From contig NZ_AP018823.1 in NCBI RefSeq assembly GCF_002217795.2, forward strand, positions 1,922,001 to 1,986,000: a stretch of DNA of 64,000 bases. Reading direction: 5' to 3'. The notes under the pieces are model-generated. The model was not told where the DNA came from and did no database searches. It saw only the letters and a list, made by a program, of their open reading frames with translations. Below, piece after piece: positions 56,868 through 64,000 of this stretch. Each line of letters starts with the position of its first letter. The first letter of the stretch is position 1. Origin of the DNA: Aquitalea magnusonii. Its GTDB lineage: Bacteria > Pseudomonadota > Gammaproteobacteria > Burkholderiales > Chromobacteriaceae. Made by a program: the position numbers and the translations under genes.

Positions 56868-59741
56868 ATGCAACTGACCACCTTTGAAGGGCAAACCGCT
56901 GCCGAACTCGGCCGTGCCGCCGCCCCCCAGGCCGACTTCAGCCACTACAAGACCATTCGCCGCAATGGTGCCGTGGTGGCGTTCGAGCCGGTCAAGATCT
57001 CCATCGCCATGACCAAGGCATTCCTGGCCGTGATGGGGCATCAAGGCGCCACCTCCGCCAGCATTCGTGACAAGGTGGCCCAACTGACCGAACTGGTGGT
57101 CAACGCCCTGATGCGTCGCAAGCCGGAAGGCGGTGCCATCCACATCGAAGACATTCAGGACCAGGTAGAACTGAGCCTGATGCGCTTTGGCGAACACGAC
57201 GTAGCCCGCGCCTACGTGCTGTACCGCGAACAACGTTCGCAAGAGCGCGCCGCCCGTGGCGAAGCGCTGACCCAGATCCAGATCAACGTCATCCGCAAGG
57301 ATGGCCGCAAGCAGCCGCTGGACATTCCCCGCCTGCGCGCCGGCATCGAATCCGCCGCCCAGGGCCTGGCCGGTATCGACATCGACGCCATCCTGTCCGA
57401 AACCCTGAAGAACATCTACGACGGCGTATCGCTGGACGAAGTAAACAAGTCCGCCATTCTGGCCGCCCGCTCCATGATCGAACAGGACCCGGCCTACGAC
57501 TACGTCACCGCCCGCCTGCTGCTGGACAGCATCCGACTGGAAATCATGGATGAATCGGTAAGCCAGGAAGAAATGGCCGAGCGCTATGCCGACTACTTCC
57601 CGCAATTCATCAAGAAAGGCATTCAGGCCGAACTGCTGGACGAACGCCTGGCCGAGTTCGACCTGAAAAAACTGGGTGCCGCCCTGGACCCGAAGCGCGA
57701 CCTGAAATTTGGCTACCTGGGCCTGCAAACCCTGTTCGACCGCTACTTCCTGCACATCGACGGCACCCGCATTGAAATGCCGCAGGCCTTCTACATGCGC
57801 GTGGCCATGGGCCTGGCACTGAACGAAGTGAACCGCGAAGCCCGCGCCATCGAGTTCTACAACGTGCTGTCCAGCTTCGACTTCATGTCGTCCACCCCCA
57901 CGCTGTTCAACTCCGGCACCCGTCGCAGCCAACTGTCCAGCTGCTACCTGACCACCATTGCCGACGACCTGGACGGCATTTACGAAGGCCTGAAGGAAAA
58001 CGCCCTGCTGTCCAAATTTGCCGGCGGCCTGGGCAACGACTGGACCCCGGTGCGCGCCATGGGCTCCCACATCAAGGGCACCAACGGCAAGTCGCAAGGT
58101 ATTGTTCCCTTCCTGAAAGTAGTCAACGACACCGCCGTGGCGGTGAACCAAGGTGGCAAGCGCAAGGGCGCGGTATGCGCCTACCTGGAAACCTGGCACG
58201 CCGACGTGGAAGAGTTCCTGGAACTGCGCAAGAACACCGGTGACGACCGCCGCCGCACCCACGACATGAACACCGCCAACTGGATTCCGGACCTGTTCAT
58301 GAAGCGCGTGATGGAAGGCGCGGAATGGAGCCTGTTCTCCCCGTCCGAAACCCCGGACCTGCACGACCTGTACGGCGCCGCCTTCGAAAAGCGCTACCAG
58401 CACTACGAAGCCATGGGCGAACGTGGCGAGCTGAAAGTGTACAAGCGCATTCCGGCCCTCAGCCTGTGGCGCAAGATGCTGACCATGCTGTTTGAAACCG
58501 GTCACCCGTGGGTTACCTTCAAGGACCCGTGCAACATCCGCAGCCCGCAACAGCACATGGGCGTGGTACACAGCTCCAACCTGTGCACCGAAATCACCCT
58601 GAACACCAACGACGACGAAATCGCCGTGTGCAACCTGGGTTCGGTCAACCTGGCCGCCCACATGGGTGCCGATGGCAAACTGGACGCCGAGAAGCTGCAA
58701 CGCACCATCCGCATTGCCCTGCGCATGCTGGACAACGTGATCGACATCAACTTCTACCCGGTGAAGAAGGCACGCAACTCCAACCTGAAGCACCGTCCGG
58801 TGGGCATGGGCATCATGGGCTTCCAGGACTGCCTGCACATGAAGCGCGTACCGTACGCCTCGCAGGAAGCGGTTGAATTTGCCGACGAATCCATGGAAAT
58901 GGTGGCCTACTACGCCTACTGGGCAGGCACCGAGCTGGCCGAAGAACGCGGCCGCTACCCGTCGTACAAGGGCAGCCTGTGGGACCGTGGCCTGCTGCCG
59001 CAAGACAGCATCAACCTGCTGGCAGCCGAACGCGGCGGCTACCTGGAAATGGACCGCACCGAACGCCTGGACTGGAACGCCCTGCGTGAACGCATCAAGC
59101 AACACGGCATGCGCAACTCCAACACCCTGGCCATCGCCCCGACTGCCACCATCGCCAACATCATTGGCGTGTCTGCCAGCATCGAGCCGACCTACCAGAA
59201 CCTGTTCGTCAAATCCAACCTGTCCGGCGAATTCACCGTCACCAACGAATACCTGGTGCGCGACCTGAAAAAAGCCGGCCTGTGGGACGAAGTGATGGTT
59301 GCCGACCTCAAGTACTTCGACGGCAGCCTGGGCCGCATCGACCGCATTCCGGCCGAGCTGAAAGCCATTTACGCCACCGCCTTCGAAATCGACCCGAAAT
59401 GGCTGGTGGAAGCGGCATCGCGCCGTCAGAAATGGATTGACCAGGCCCAGTCGCTCAACCTGTACATGGCTGGCGCATCCGGCAAGAAACTGGACGACCT
59501 GTACAAGCTGGCGTGGATTCGTGGCGTGAAAACCACCTACTACCTGCGCACCCTGGCAGCCTCCAGCGCCGAGAAATCCACCGGTCGCGGTGGCGAACTC
59601 AACGCGGTGGCCAGCGGCCTGAACCCGGCTTACAACGCCGCCGCCGAACAAAGCGCCCCGGTAGCCGAAGTGGACAACACCCCGGCCACCGACGCCAAGT
59701 TCTGCAGCATTGACAACCCTGATTGCGAAGCTTGCCAGTAA
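56868..59741 (+). CDS. nrdA: Class Ia ribonucleotide reductase, alpha subunit
   Basis: The 957-residue catalytic subunit reduces ribonucleoside diphosphates. It is longer than E. coli NrdA (761) because of two N-terminal ATP-cone domains (RRNGAVVAFEPVKIS... and VIRKDGRKQPLDIPRL...), the allosteric overall-activity sites. The active-site Cys is in NLCTEI, and the redox-active C-terminal pair is in DCEACQ. The chosen ATG follows AGAGGG; the frame is open about 100 codons further upstream, crossing the promoter. The final 18 bases and stop codon are repeated downstream. nrdB is separated from it by two small genes. Confidence 0.96.
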   Translation: MQLTTFEGQTAAELGRAAAPQADFSHYKTIRRNGAVVAFEPVKISIAMTKAFLAVMGHQGATSASIRDKVAQLTELVVNALMRRKPEGGAIHIEDIQDQVELSLMRFGEHDVARAYVLYREQRSQERAARGEALTQIQINVIRKDGRKQPLDIPRLRAGIESAAQGLAGIDIDAILSETLKNIYDGVSLDEVNKSAILAARSMIEQDPAYDYVTARLLLDSIRLEIMDESVSQEEMAERYADYFPQFIKKGIQAELLDERLAEFDLKKLGAALDPKRDLKFGYLGLQTLFDRYFLHIDGTRIEMPQAFYMRVAMGLALNEVNREARAIEFYNVLSSFDFMSSTPTLFNSGTRRSQLSSCYLTTIADDLDGIYEGLKENALLSKFAGGLGNDWTPVRAMGSHIKGTNGKSQGIVPFLKVVNDTAVAVNQGGKRKGAVCAYLETWHADVEEFLELRKNTGDDRRRTHDMNTANWIPDLFMKRVMEGAEWSLFSPSETPDLHDLYGAAFEKRYQHYEAMGERGELKVYKRIPALSLWRKMLTMLFETGHPWVTFKDPCNIRSPQQHMGVVHSSNLCTEITLNTNDDEIAVCNLGSVNLAAHMGADGKLDAEKLQRTIRIALRMLDNVIDINFYPVKKARNSNLKHRPVGMGIMGFQDCLHMKRVPYASQEAVEFADESMEMVAYYAYWAGTELAEERGRYPSYKGSLWDRGLLPQDSINLLAAERGGYLEMDRTERLDWNALRERIKQHGMRNSNTLAIAPTATIANIIGVSASIEPTYQNLFVKSNLSGEFTVTNEYLVRDLKKAGLWDEVMVADLKYFDGSLGRIDRIPAELKAIYATAFEIDPKWLVEAASRRQKWIDQAQSLNLYMAGASGKKLDDLYKLAWIRGVKTTYYLRTLAASSAEKSTGRGGELNAVASGLNPAYNAAAEQSAPVAEVDNTPATDAKFCSIDNPDCEACQ

Positions 59742-59939
59742 GGCAAGCAAGCAGGATGGATTGATGCGAAGCAACAACCCGGATGGCACCGGAGCAAAGC
59801 GACGGTGTCCAGCCCGCAGGGCGTGCGAAGCTTGCCAATAAGGCAAGCAGAACAATCAGCGGTTGGTGCGAAGCAACAATCCAGCAAGGCGACGGTGTCC
59901 AGCCCACAGGGCGTGCGAAGCTTGCCAGTAAGGCAAACA
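59724..59939 (+). repeat. Three tandem copies of the nrdA 3' end, each a hairpin
   Basis: A 26-base sequence beginning TGCGAAGCTTGCC occurs at 59724-59749 (end of nrdA), 59824-59849 and 59914-59939, 100 and 90 bases apart. Each holds the stem GCTTGCC, loop containing TAA, and GGCAAGC (the last copy has one change, GGCAAAC). Copies two and three belong to longer units (59765-59849 and 59867-59939) that share TGCGAAGCAACAA and GCGACGGTGTCCAGCCC. These may be terminators or mRNA-stabilising elements or an intergenic repeat family. Confidence 0.85.
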
Positions 59940-60106
59940 AGACCAACAGCAACAAACTGGCCGCTCACCCGGCCAGCCCATTTCCAAACCGCTTGCCCGC
60001 AGGCGGTTTCCGAATGGGGAAGTGTAAAAGCAAACAAGATGGCAGCCCGTCAAGGCCAGCCAGCATCTGAACCAAGCCCACAAGGCACCGACAATCAGAG
60101 ATGCCC

Positions 60107-60499
60107 ATGACACTTCAGGAGTTTTTCAACCGCTACAGCCAGGCCTACTCCGCCCTGGATGCGCGTGCGGTCTACGCCATGTTCACCCGCCCGTTTACCG
60201 CGGTACACCATGGCCAGATCGCCACCTTCGGCAGCAATGAAACCGAGGCGCTCTACCAGGCCACCGTAGGCATTTTGGAGTATTACCGCGCCCAGGGCGT
60301 AAGCAGCGCCAGTTGCCGCATCACAGACGTACTGCCCTTTGGCAGCGAACTGGCCACCGTCAAGGTGCGATGGACAGCACAGCGACAGCAGTCCGAGCCG
60401 TGGATATTCTCCACCGCCTACCACCTGATACGGGAAAACGGCGAATGGCGCATTTACGGCCTGGCGCAATTTGAAGAACACGGGCATCCGGCCCAATAA
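60107..60499 (+). CDS. NTF2-like (SnoaL-type) small protein between nrdA and nrdB
   Basis: This 130-residue protein has the cone-shaped alpha+beta barrel profile of NTF2-like/SnoaL proteins: MTLQEFFNRYSQAYSALDARAVYAMFTRP at the start and WIFSTAYHLIRENGEWRIYGLAQFEEH at the end. This fold is used by enzymes, ligand-binding proteins and toxins' partners, so no reaction is proposed. The ATG at 60107 has AGAG at good spacing; an ATG six bases earlier has none. Its place between the two ribonucleotide reductase genes suggests shared transcription with nrdAB. Confidence 0.78.
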   Translation: MTLQEFFNRYSQAYSALDARAVYAMFTRPFTAVHHGQIATFGSNETEALYQATVGILEYYRAQGVSSASCRITDVLPFGSELATVKVRWTAQRQQSEPWIFSTAYHLIRENGEWRIYGLAQFEEHGHPAQ

Positions 60500-60566
60500 C
60501 CGGACAGGCTTCTCAAGCCGGTTGACCACAGCCGGCTTCGGAAGCAAACCAACGGGGGAAACAGGC

Positions 60567-60839
60567 ATGAGCACCACCCTATTCTGCACCGCCAGCCGTG
60601 CAGCACAGCACCCGGAACAAGACCGCTTTCGCAAGCTGGGCCTGGTGTTGGTAGACCTGCCAGAACCACTGCGCGATACGCCAGCCACACCGCGCACCGC
60701 CATCCGCATCATGCGCCAGAGCGCCATGCTGCTGGAACAGCCCCCATGCCAGCCCGCCGCCGAAACCAGCACCCACACCATGCCGCGCGCGGGCCAAACC
60801 ATCCAGCTGACCACCCCCATCGGCGTGGCCGGCAAATAA
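60567..60839 (+). CDS. Hypothetical 90-residue protein before nrdB
   Basis: The small frame starts at an ATG preceded by GGGGGA, begins MSTTLFCTASRAAQHPEQDRF and ends ITTPIGVAGK-like (TPIGVAGK). It has coding-like third-position GC bias and lies 18 bases before the nrdB start, so it is probably translated. It has no signal peptide or membrane helix, only two Cys residues, and no recognised family. It is Pro/Thr-rich in the second half and may be poorly ordered. Confidence 0.55.
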   Translation: MSTTLFCTASRAAQHPEQDRFRKLGLVLVDLPEPLRDTPATPRTAIRIMRQSAMLLEQPPCQPAAETSTHTMPRAGQTIQLTTPIGVAGK

Positions 60840-60857
60840 ACACGGAGAATGCAAAAC

Positions 60858-61940
60858 ATGTTGAGCTTTGACGATACCCCAGTACAAAAACCGGCAGTCC
60901 CTTCCAGCAACGACAGCCAGCCCAGCGGCCGCGTAAACGCCGTGGACAAGAAAGTCATCAACGGCACCACCGACGTCAACCAGTTGGTACCGTTCAAGCA
61001 CAAATGGGCCTGGGAAAAATACCTCGCCCAATGTGCCAACCACTGGATGCCGCAAGAAGTCAACATGCAGCGCGACATCGAACAATGGAAAACCGGCCAA
61101 CTGACCGAAGACGAAATGCGCATCGTCAAGCGCAACCTGGGCTTCTTCGTTACCGCCGACAGCCTGGCTGCCAACAACATCGTGCTGGGCACCTACCGCC
61201 AGATCACCAGCCCGGAATGCCGCCAGTACCTGCTGCGTCAGGCCTTTGACGAAGCCATCCACACCCACGCCTACCAGTACATCGTGGAAAGCCTGGGCCT
61301 GGACGAAGGCGAAGTGTTCAACGCCTACAACGAAATCAAGTCCATCCGTGACAAGGACGAATTCCTGATTCCCTTCATCGACGTACTGTGCGACCCGGCC
61401 TTCAAGACCGGCAGCCTGGAAAACGACCAGAAACTGCTGCGCTCGCTGATCGTGTTTGCCTGCATCATGGAAGGCCTATTCTTCTACGTCGGCTTCGTGC
61501 AAATCCTGGCACTGGGCCGTCAGAACAAGATGACCGGCGCTGCCGAGCAATACCAGTACATCCTGCGTGACGAATCCAGCCACTGCAATTTCGGTATCGA
61601 CCTGATCAACACCATCAAGCTGGAAAACCCGCAACTGTGGACCGAAAGCTTCAAGGCTGAAATCGTCGAGCTGTTCAAGAAAGCCGTGGAACTGGAATAC
61701 GCCTACGCCGAAGACACCATGCCGCGTGGCGTGCTGGGCCTGAACGCCAGCATGTTCAAGGAATACCTGCGCTTTATTGCCAACCGTCGCATGCAGCAGA
61801 TTGGCCTGGATCAATTGTTCCCGGGCGTGAACAACCCCTTCCCGTGGATGAGCGAGATGATTGACTTGAAGAAGGAGAAGAACTTCTTTGAGACGCGAGT
61901 TACCGAGTATCAGACTGGCGGTGCGTTGAGCTGGGATTGA
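60858..61940 (+). CDS. nrdB: Class Ia ribonucleotide reductase, beta subunit
   Basis: The 360-residue diiron protein makes the tyrosyl radical for NrdA. Ligands match E. coli NrdB: Asp101 (TADSLAAN), Glu132 and His135 (DEAIH), Glu205 (MEGLFFY), Glu239 and His242 (RDESSH). Radical Tyr139 is four residues after His135. GGAG lies 10 bases before the ATG at 60858 but only one base before the ATG at 60849, so the later start is preferred (difference three residues). Confidence 0.95.
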   Translation: MLSFDDTPVQKPAVPSSNDSQPSGRVNAVDKKVINGTTDVNQLVPFKHKWAWEKYLAQCANHWMPQEVNMQRDIEQWKTGQLTEDEMRIVKRNLGFFVTADSLAANNIVLGTYRQITSPECRQYLLRQAFDEAIHTHAYQYIVESLGLDEGEVFNAYNEIKSIRDKDEFLIPFIDVLCDPAFKTGSLENDQKLLRSLIVFACIMEGLFFYVGFVQILALGRQNKMTGAAEQYQYILRDESSHCNFGIDLINTIKLENPQLWTESFKAEIVELFKKAVELEYAYAEDTMPRGVLGLNASMFKEYLRFIANRRMQQIGLDQLFPGVNNPFPWMSEMIDLKKEKNFFETRVTEYQTGGALSWD

Positions 61941-61946
61941 TTTGAC

Positions 61947-62016
61947 TGTCAGAAATCGGAAAGGTTGAAATTTTGTAGTCAAAGTTTGGAATTTCCGATA
62001 GCCAAAGTGTGAAATC
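61947..62016. repeat. Three imperfect direct repeats right after nrdB
   Basis: Starting at 61947, 61977 and 62000 are related 16-base sequences (TGTCAGAAATCGGAAA, AGTCAAAGTTTGGAAT, AGCCAAAGTGTGAAAT). ATCGGAAA (61955-61962) and TTTCCGAT (61992-61999) also form an inverted repeat. They begin seven bases after the nrdB stop and precede the composition change. Confidence 0.55.
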
Positions 62017-62021
62017 TCATT

Positions 62022-62071
62022 TGGCACCAAGAAAAAGGCCCTGTTTTAACAGGGCCTTTTTCTTGGTGCCA
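62022..62071. terminator. Very strong terminator after nrdB
   Basis: Perfect inverted repeat with 22-base arms (62022-62043 and 62050-62071) around TTTTAA. The inner GGCCCTG/CAGGGCC is followed by five T residues on either strand, so it works for nrdB and for the convergent AT-rich gene. Confidence 0.9.
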
Positions 62072-62202
62072 TCAAATGTAACCGCTTGCTGGAGCATTTG
62101 TATCGCCCCGCTTCTCGGCCAGAACAGTCATCGGGGGTAAGTATTTCCAATAACCGCTTAGTTTCTGTAGCCGACTGCCAAGGCGGCCTCACTCAAACGC
62201 GG

Positions 62203-64000
62203 TTATTGTGAGCCCATATTCAGTAATAGATGATAAAAAATTATTTCCCGATGACCACGCCAACGTCGTTCCATGCCAATCCATAGATGACCCTTAAAGT
62301 CAAGTGTCCGAATACTACCGTCTGTCAGCGAGTCGATAGTGAACCCAGTGTAGTTTTGGCTCGCAATGAATGCGGAGTAGCCGCTAACCAAAGCATCAAA
62401 ATCATTGACATCGCAATATGCGACGATGAAAACAGGACTAAGAGATTCATTGTCATAGCCTGCGATTTTATTTAGATGATCAGAAATAACCTTGGCGTCT
62501 TTTGAAAACAGCCGAAACGCTTCAAAGATAGAAATTCGTCTGTTTTTTGCATCCGTGATGAAAGCATCAATCTCTCCTGGGCTTTCGCCAGATGTCGACT
62601 TTCCACCTCGCTTCTGATCTCTGAACCCGATACGGGCCTCAGCCATCCGCTTATCAAATAGCGACGTGAACCAATCGTTAATTAAATCCTCTTTGGAAAT
62701 TCGAAAGCTAATACGATCTTCCAGATATTCTGAATGGATTTGCAGGTTTTTTTTCCGCAACAGCAATTCCTGAGCCACCTCAACTACTACATTTTTCAGG
62801 AACTCATGTGGCTCTAGCTCTTGACCAACGATGGTTACATAGTCTTCAAATTCTTTGGATACGATCTGAGAGTAGTGTTTTTTTAGCTGGACTATGCTGC
62901 GTTCCGATGCTTCATTTACCACCTGAATAAGTTGAAGCATGGATTTCTCGTTTGTCTTCACTACTTCATCAGCTAAGTCATCGATCCCCAACTCATCAGA
63001 TGCTTGGAAATTGAGATCCTGGTAGCGGGTTAGAATGTGTTGGGCAATCAGCGTGTCACCACGTTCCATAAGAGCCCTGCAGTAGGGGCGCAGAATTTCT
63101 CGTCGAGCCTGCTGGTCCGGGTTGAGTTTCCCCCAAAAATTGTCGATTTCTTGATCATGAAGCTGTCGGTATGCGTCCAAGATGTGAGCGATCCAGAGCG
63201 GCGGCATATTCTCTGGGGTAAGATCAATTAGGCTGTTGAGAAGCTGAGAAAGTGCATGACGCAGTCCCGTTGTGTCATCATTTATTTCATGGAGAGCCAC
63301 TCGACCTTTGAACAGCATAAAACTGAAGTTGTTGCTTTTATTTTCTTTGCACAACTGTTCCATGATGTCTATACACTTTTCAGGGGATGTTTCGCAATAG
63401 GCAGCCGCAATAATGTAGCGTCTAAACTGCTCGCATTCCCGGTTATATACATCTTCGTCATTTCGTGTAGGACCACCAATATTTTCGTGCGGCATCGAAA
63501 CCTTACGAGCTTCACGGGCATATTCTTCAGGGTGCCCCTTGAATGTTTCTAGGAGTTTGAGTAGGTGCCATTTATACTCATAGATTTGCCATTTTTTGCG
63601 CACCCTCAGAAAATGGGGATTTTTTGTATTGGAAAAACGATCTTGGTCAAAAATGCTTATCGCAGTACCTATTAACCTAGATGCTTGATCATAGTTTCCT
63701 GCATCCCAGGCCGATATGAAGGCTTGCTCAAGGCTAGACAACCCTAAATTTTCGGAATCAGGTGACTGCCGCGTCGCGATTATTTCCTGCAACTCCCGAG
63801 TGCGTGCAATCACATTGCAACGTTCGAGTAATATAAAAAGTTGGTTCAAGGGAACGTATGGCAAGCAACGATCGACTATCTCGTCATACAGCTCCCTCTC
63901 AAGTAGGTTGGTATAAGAACAGAATTGCGACCAAAGATCGTATTTTTCTAGATAAAACGCAGTATCAAATAAGTAAGTAGCTTCTTCGCGAGGACCAAAA
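62203..64000 (-). CDS. Large AT-rich protein of unknown function with C-terminal nuclease-fold-like motif; N-terminus outside window
   Basis: The frame is open from its TAA at 62203-62205 to the right edge, giving at least 599 residues and no start codon that must be used inside the window. Codon and base use are visibly AT-richer than in all other genes here. The N-terminal two-thirds is helical with a repeat-like (TPR/armadillo-style) pattern rich in Leu, Tyr and Glu (YIIAAAYCETSPEKCIDIMEQLCKE). The C-terminal part has GEID (62567-62578), then ISIFEAFRL (codons to 62509), with a later stretch VFIVAYCDVNDF. This order resembles the D...ExK core of PD-(D/E)XK nucleases, but Phe stands where Lys is expected. 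No family is claimed. It is probably horizontally acquired. Confidence 0.75.
   Translation of the reverse strand, partial: FGPREEATYLFDTAFYLEKYDLWSQFCSYTNLLERELYDEIVDRCLPYVPLNQLFILLERCNVIARTRELQEIIATRQSPDSENLGLSSLEQAFISAWDAGNYDQASRLIGTAISIFDQDRFSNTKNPHFLRVRKKWQIYEYKWHLLKLLETFKGHPEEYAREARKVSMPHENIGGPTRNDEDVYNRECEQFRRYIIAAAYCETSPEKCIDIMEQLCKENKSNNFSFMLFKGRVALHEINDDTTGLRHALSQLLNSLIDLTPENMPPLWIAHILDAYRQLHDQEIDNFWGKLNPDQQARREILRPYCRALMERGDTLIAQHILTRYQDLNFQASDELGIDDLADEVVKTNEKSMLQLIQVVNEASERSIVQLKKHYSQIVSKEFEDYVTIVGQELEPHEFLKNVVVEVAQELLLRKKNLQIHSEYLEDRISFRISKEDLINDWFTSLFDKRMAEARIGFRDQKRGGKSTSGESPGEIDAFITDAKNRRISIFEAFRLFSKDAKVISDHLNKIAGYDNESLSPVFIVAYCDVNDFDALVSGYSAFIASQNYTGFTIDSLTDGSIRTLDFKGHLWIGMERRWRGHREIIFYHLLLNMGSQ

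Noticed and set aside
56763..59855. 1030-codon minus-strand frame opposite nrdA
   Set aside because: Antisense shadow of nrdA; Val/Gly/His-rich composition, no ribosome site.
59724..59939. CRISPR-like array
   Set aside because: Only three copies at 100- and 90-base spacing, with the spacers themselves homologous and one copy inside a gene; not a CRISPR architecture.
59599..60113. Minus-strand small frames with repeated LLASFARP-like peptides
   Set aside because: They arise by translating the nrdA 3' repeats backwards. The repetition comes from the DNA repeat, not from a protein family.

Overview
The window is a piece of high-GC chromosome, most likely from a betaproteobacterium of the order Neisseriales (Chromobacteriaceae: Chromobacterium, Aquitalea or Vogesella type). 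This is an inference from three things: the strongly GC-biased third codon positions, the character of the housekeeping genes (a long NrdA with two ATP-cones, an RluD with an acidic N-terminal extension, bamD back to back with rluD-pgeF), and the many chemotaxis and c-di-GMP signalling proteins. No rRNA, tRNA, CRISPR array or intact insertion sequence was found.

Layout. 1-9.5 kb is signalling: a hybrid histidine kinase cut by the left edge, an HD-GYP response regulator, two chemoreceptors, a small HU protein and a UmuD-like protein without catalytic residues. 9.5-12.3 kb is a divergent CadR-type regulator and heavy-metal P-type ATPase sharing a MerR-type promoter. 12.3-17.3 kb holds a monooxygenase-fold membrane protein and a tight operon of a FIST sensor and two HD-GYP phosphodiesterases. 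17.3-23.8 kb holds a secreted Ntn-hydrolase, an exonuclease with a small partner, a flavin reductase, and a PuuA-like ligase plus aminotransferase with a divergent GntR regulator.

24-36.8 kb is an export region: a TetR-controlled tripartite EmrAB-type pump, then macA-macB-outer-membrane factor facing a two-component system whose sensor has a solute-binding-type periplasmic domain. 37.3-41.5 kb is housekeeping (trpG, trpD, a phosphohexomutase, prmB). 41.6-48.5 kb holds a LysE/ArgO exporter and a LysR-controlled set (isochorismatase-like, SDR, small monooxygenase, pirin, MFS), followed by an ArgP-like regulator. 48.6-61.9 kb is core metabolism: cdd, purL, glnB, bamD, rluD, pgeF, then nrdA and nrdB with two small genes between them.

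After a very strong terminator downstream of nrdB, base composition drops and a long AT-rich reading frame runs off the right edge. It is helical-repeat-like with a C-terminal nuclease-fold-like motif. This looks like the entrance to an acquired, possibly defence-related island and is the best candidate for undescribed biology. Other unexplained structure: tandem copies of the nrdA 3' end behind nrdA, the UmuD-like pseudo-peptidase, and several perfect dyads wrapped around promoter -10 elements.
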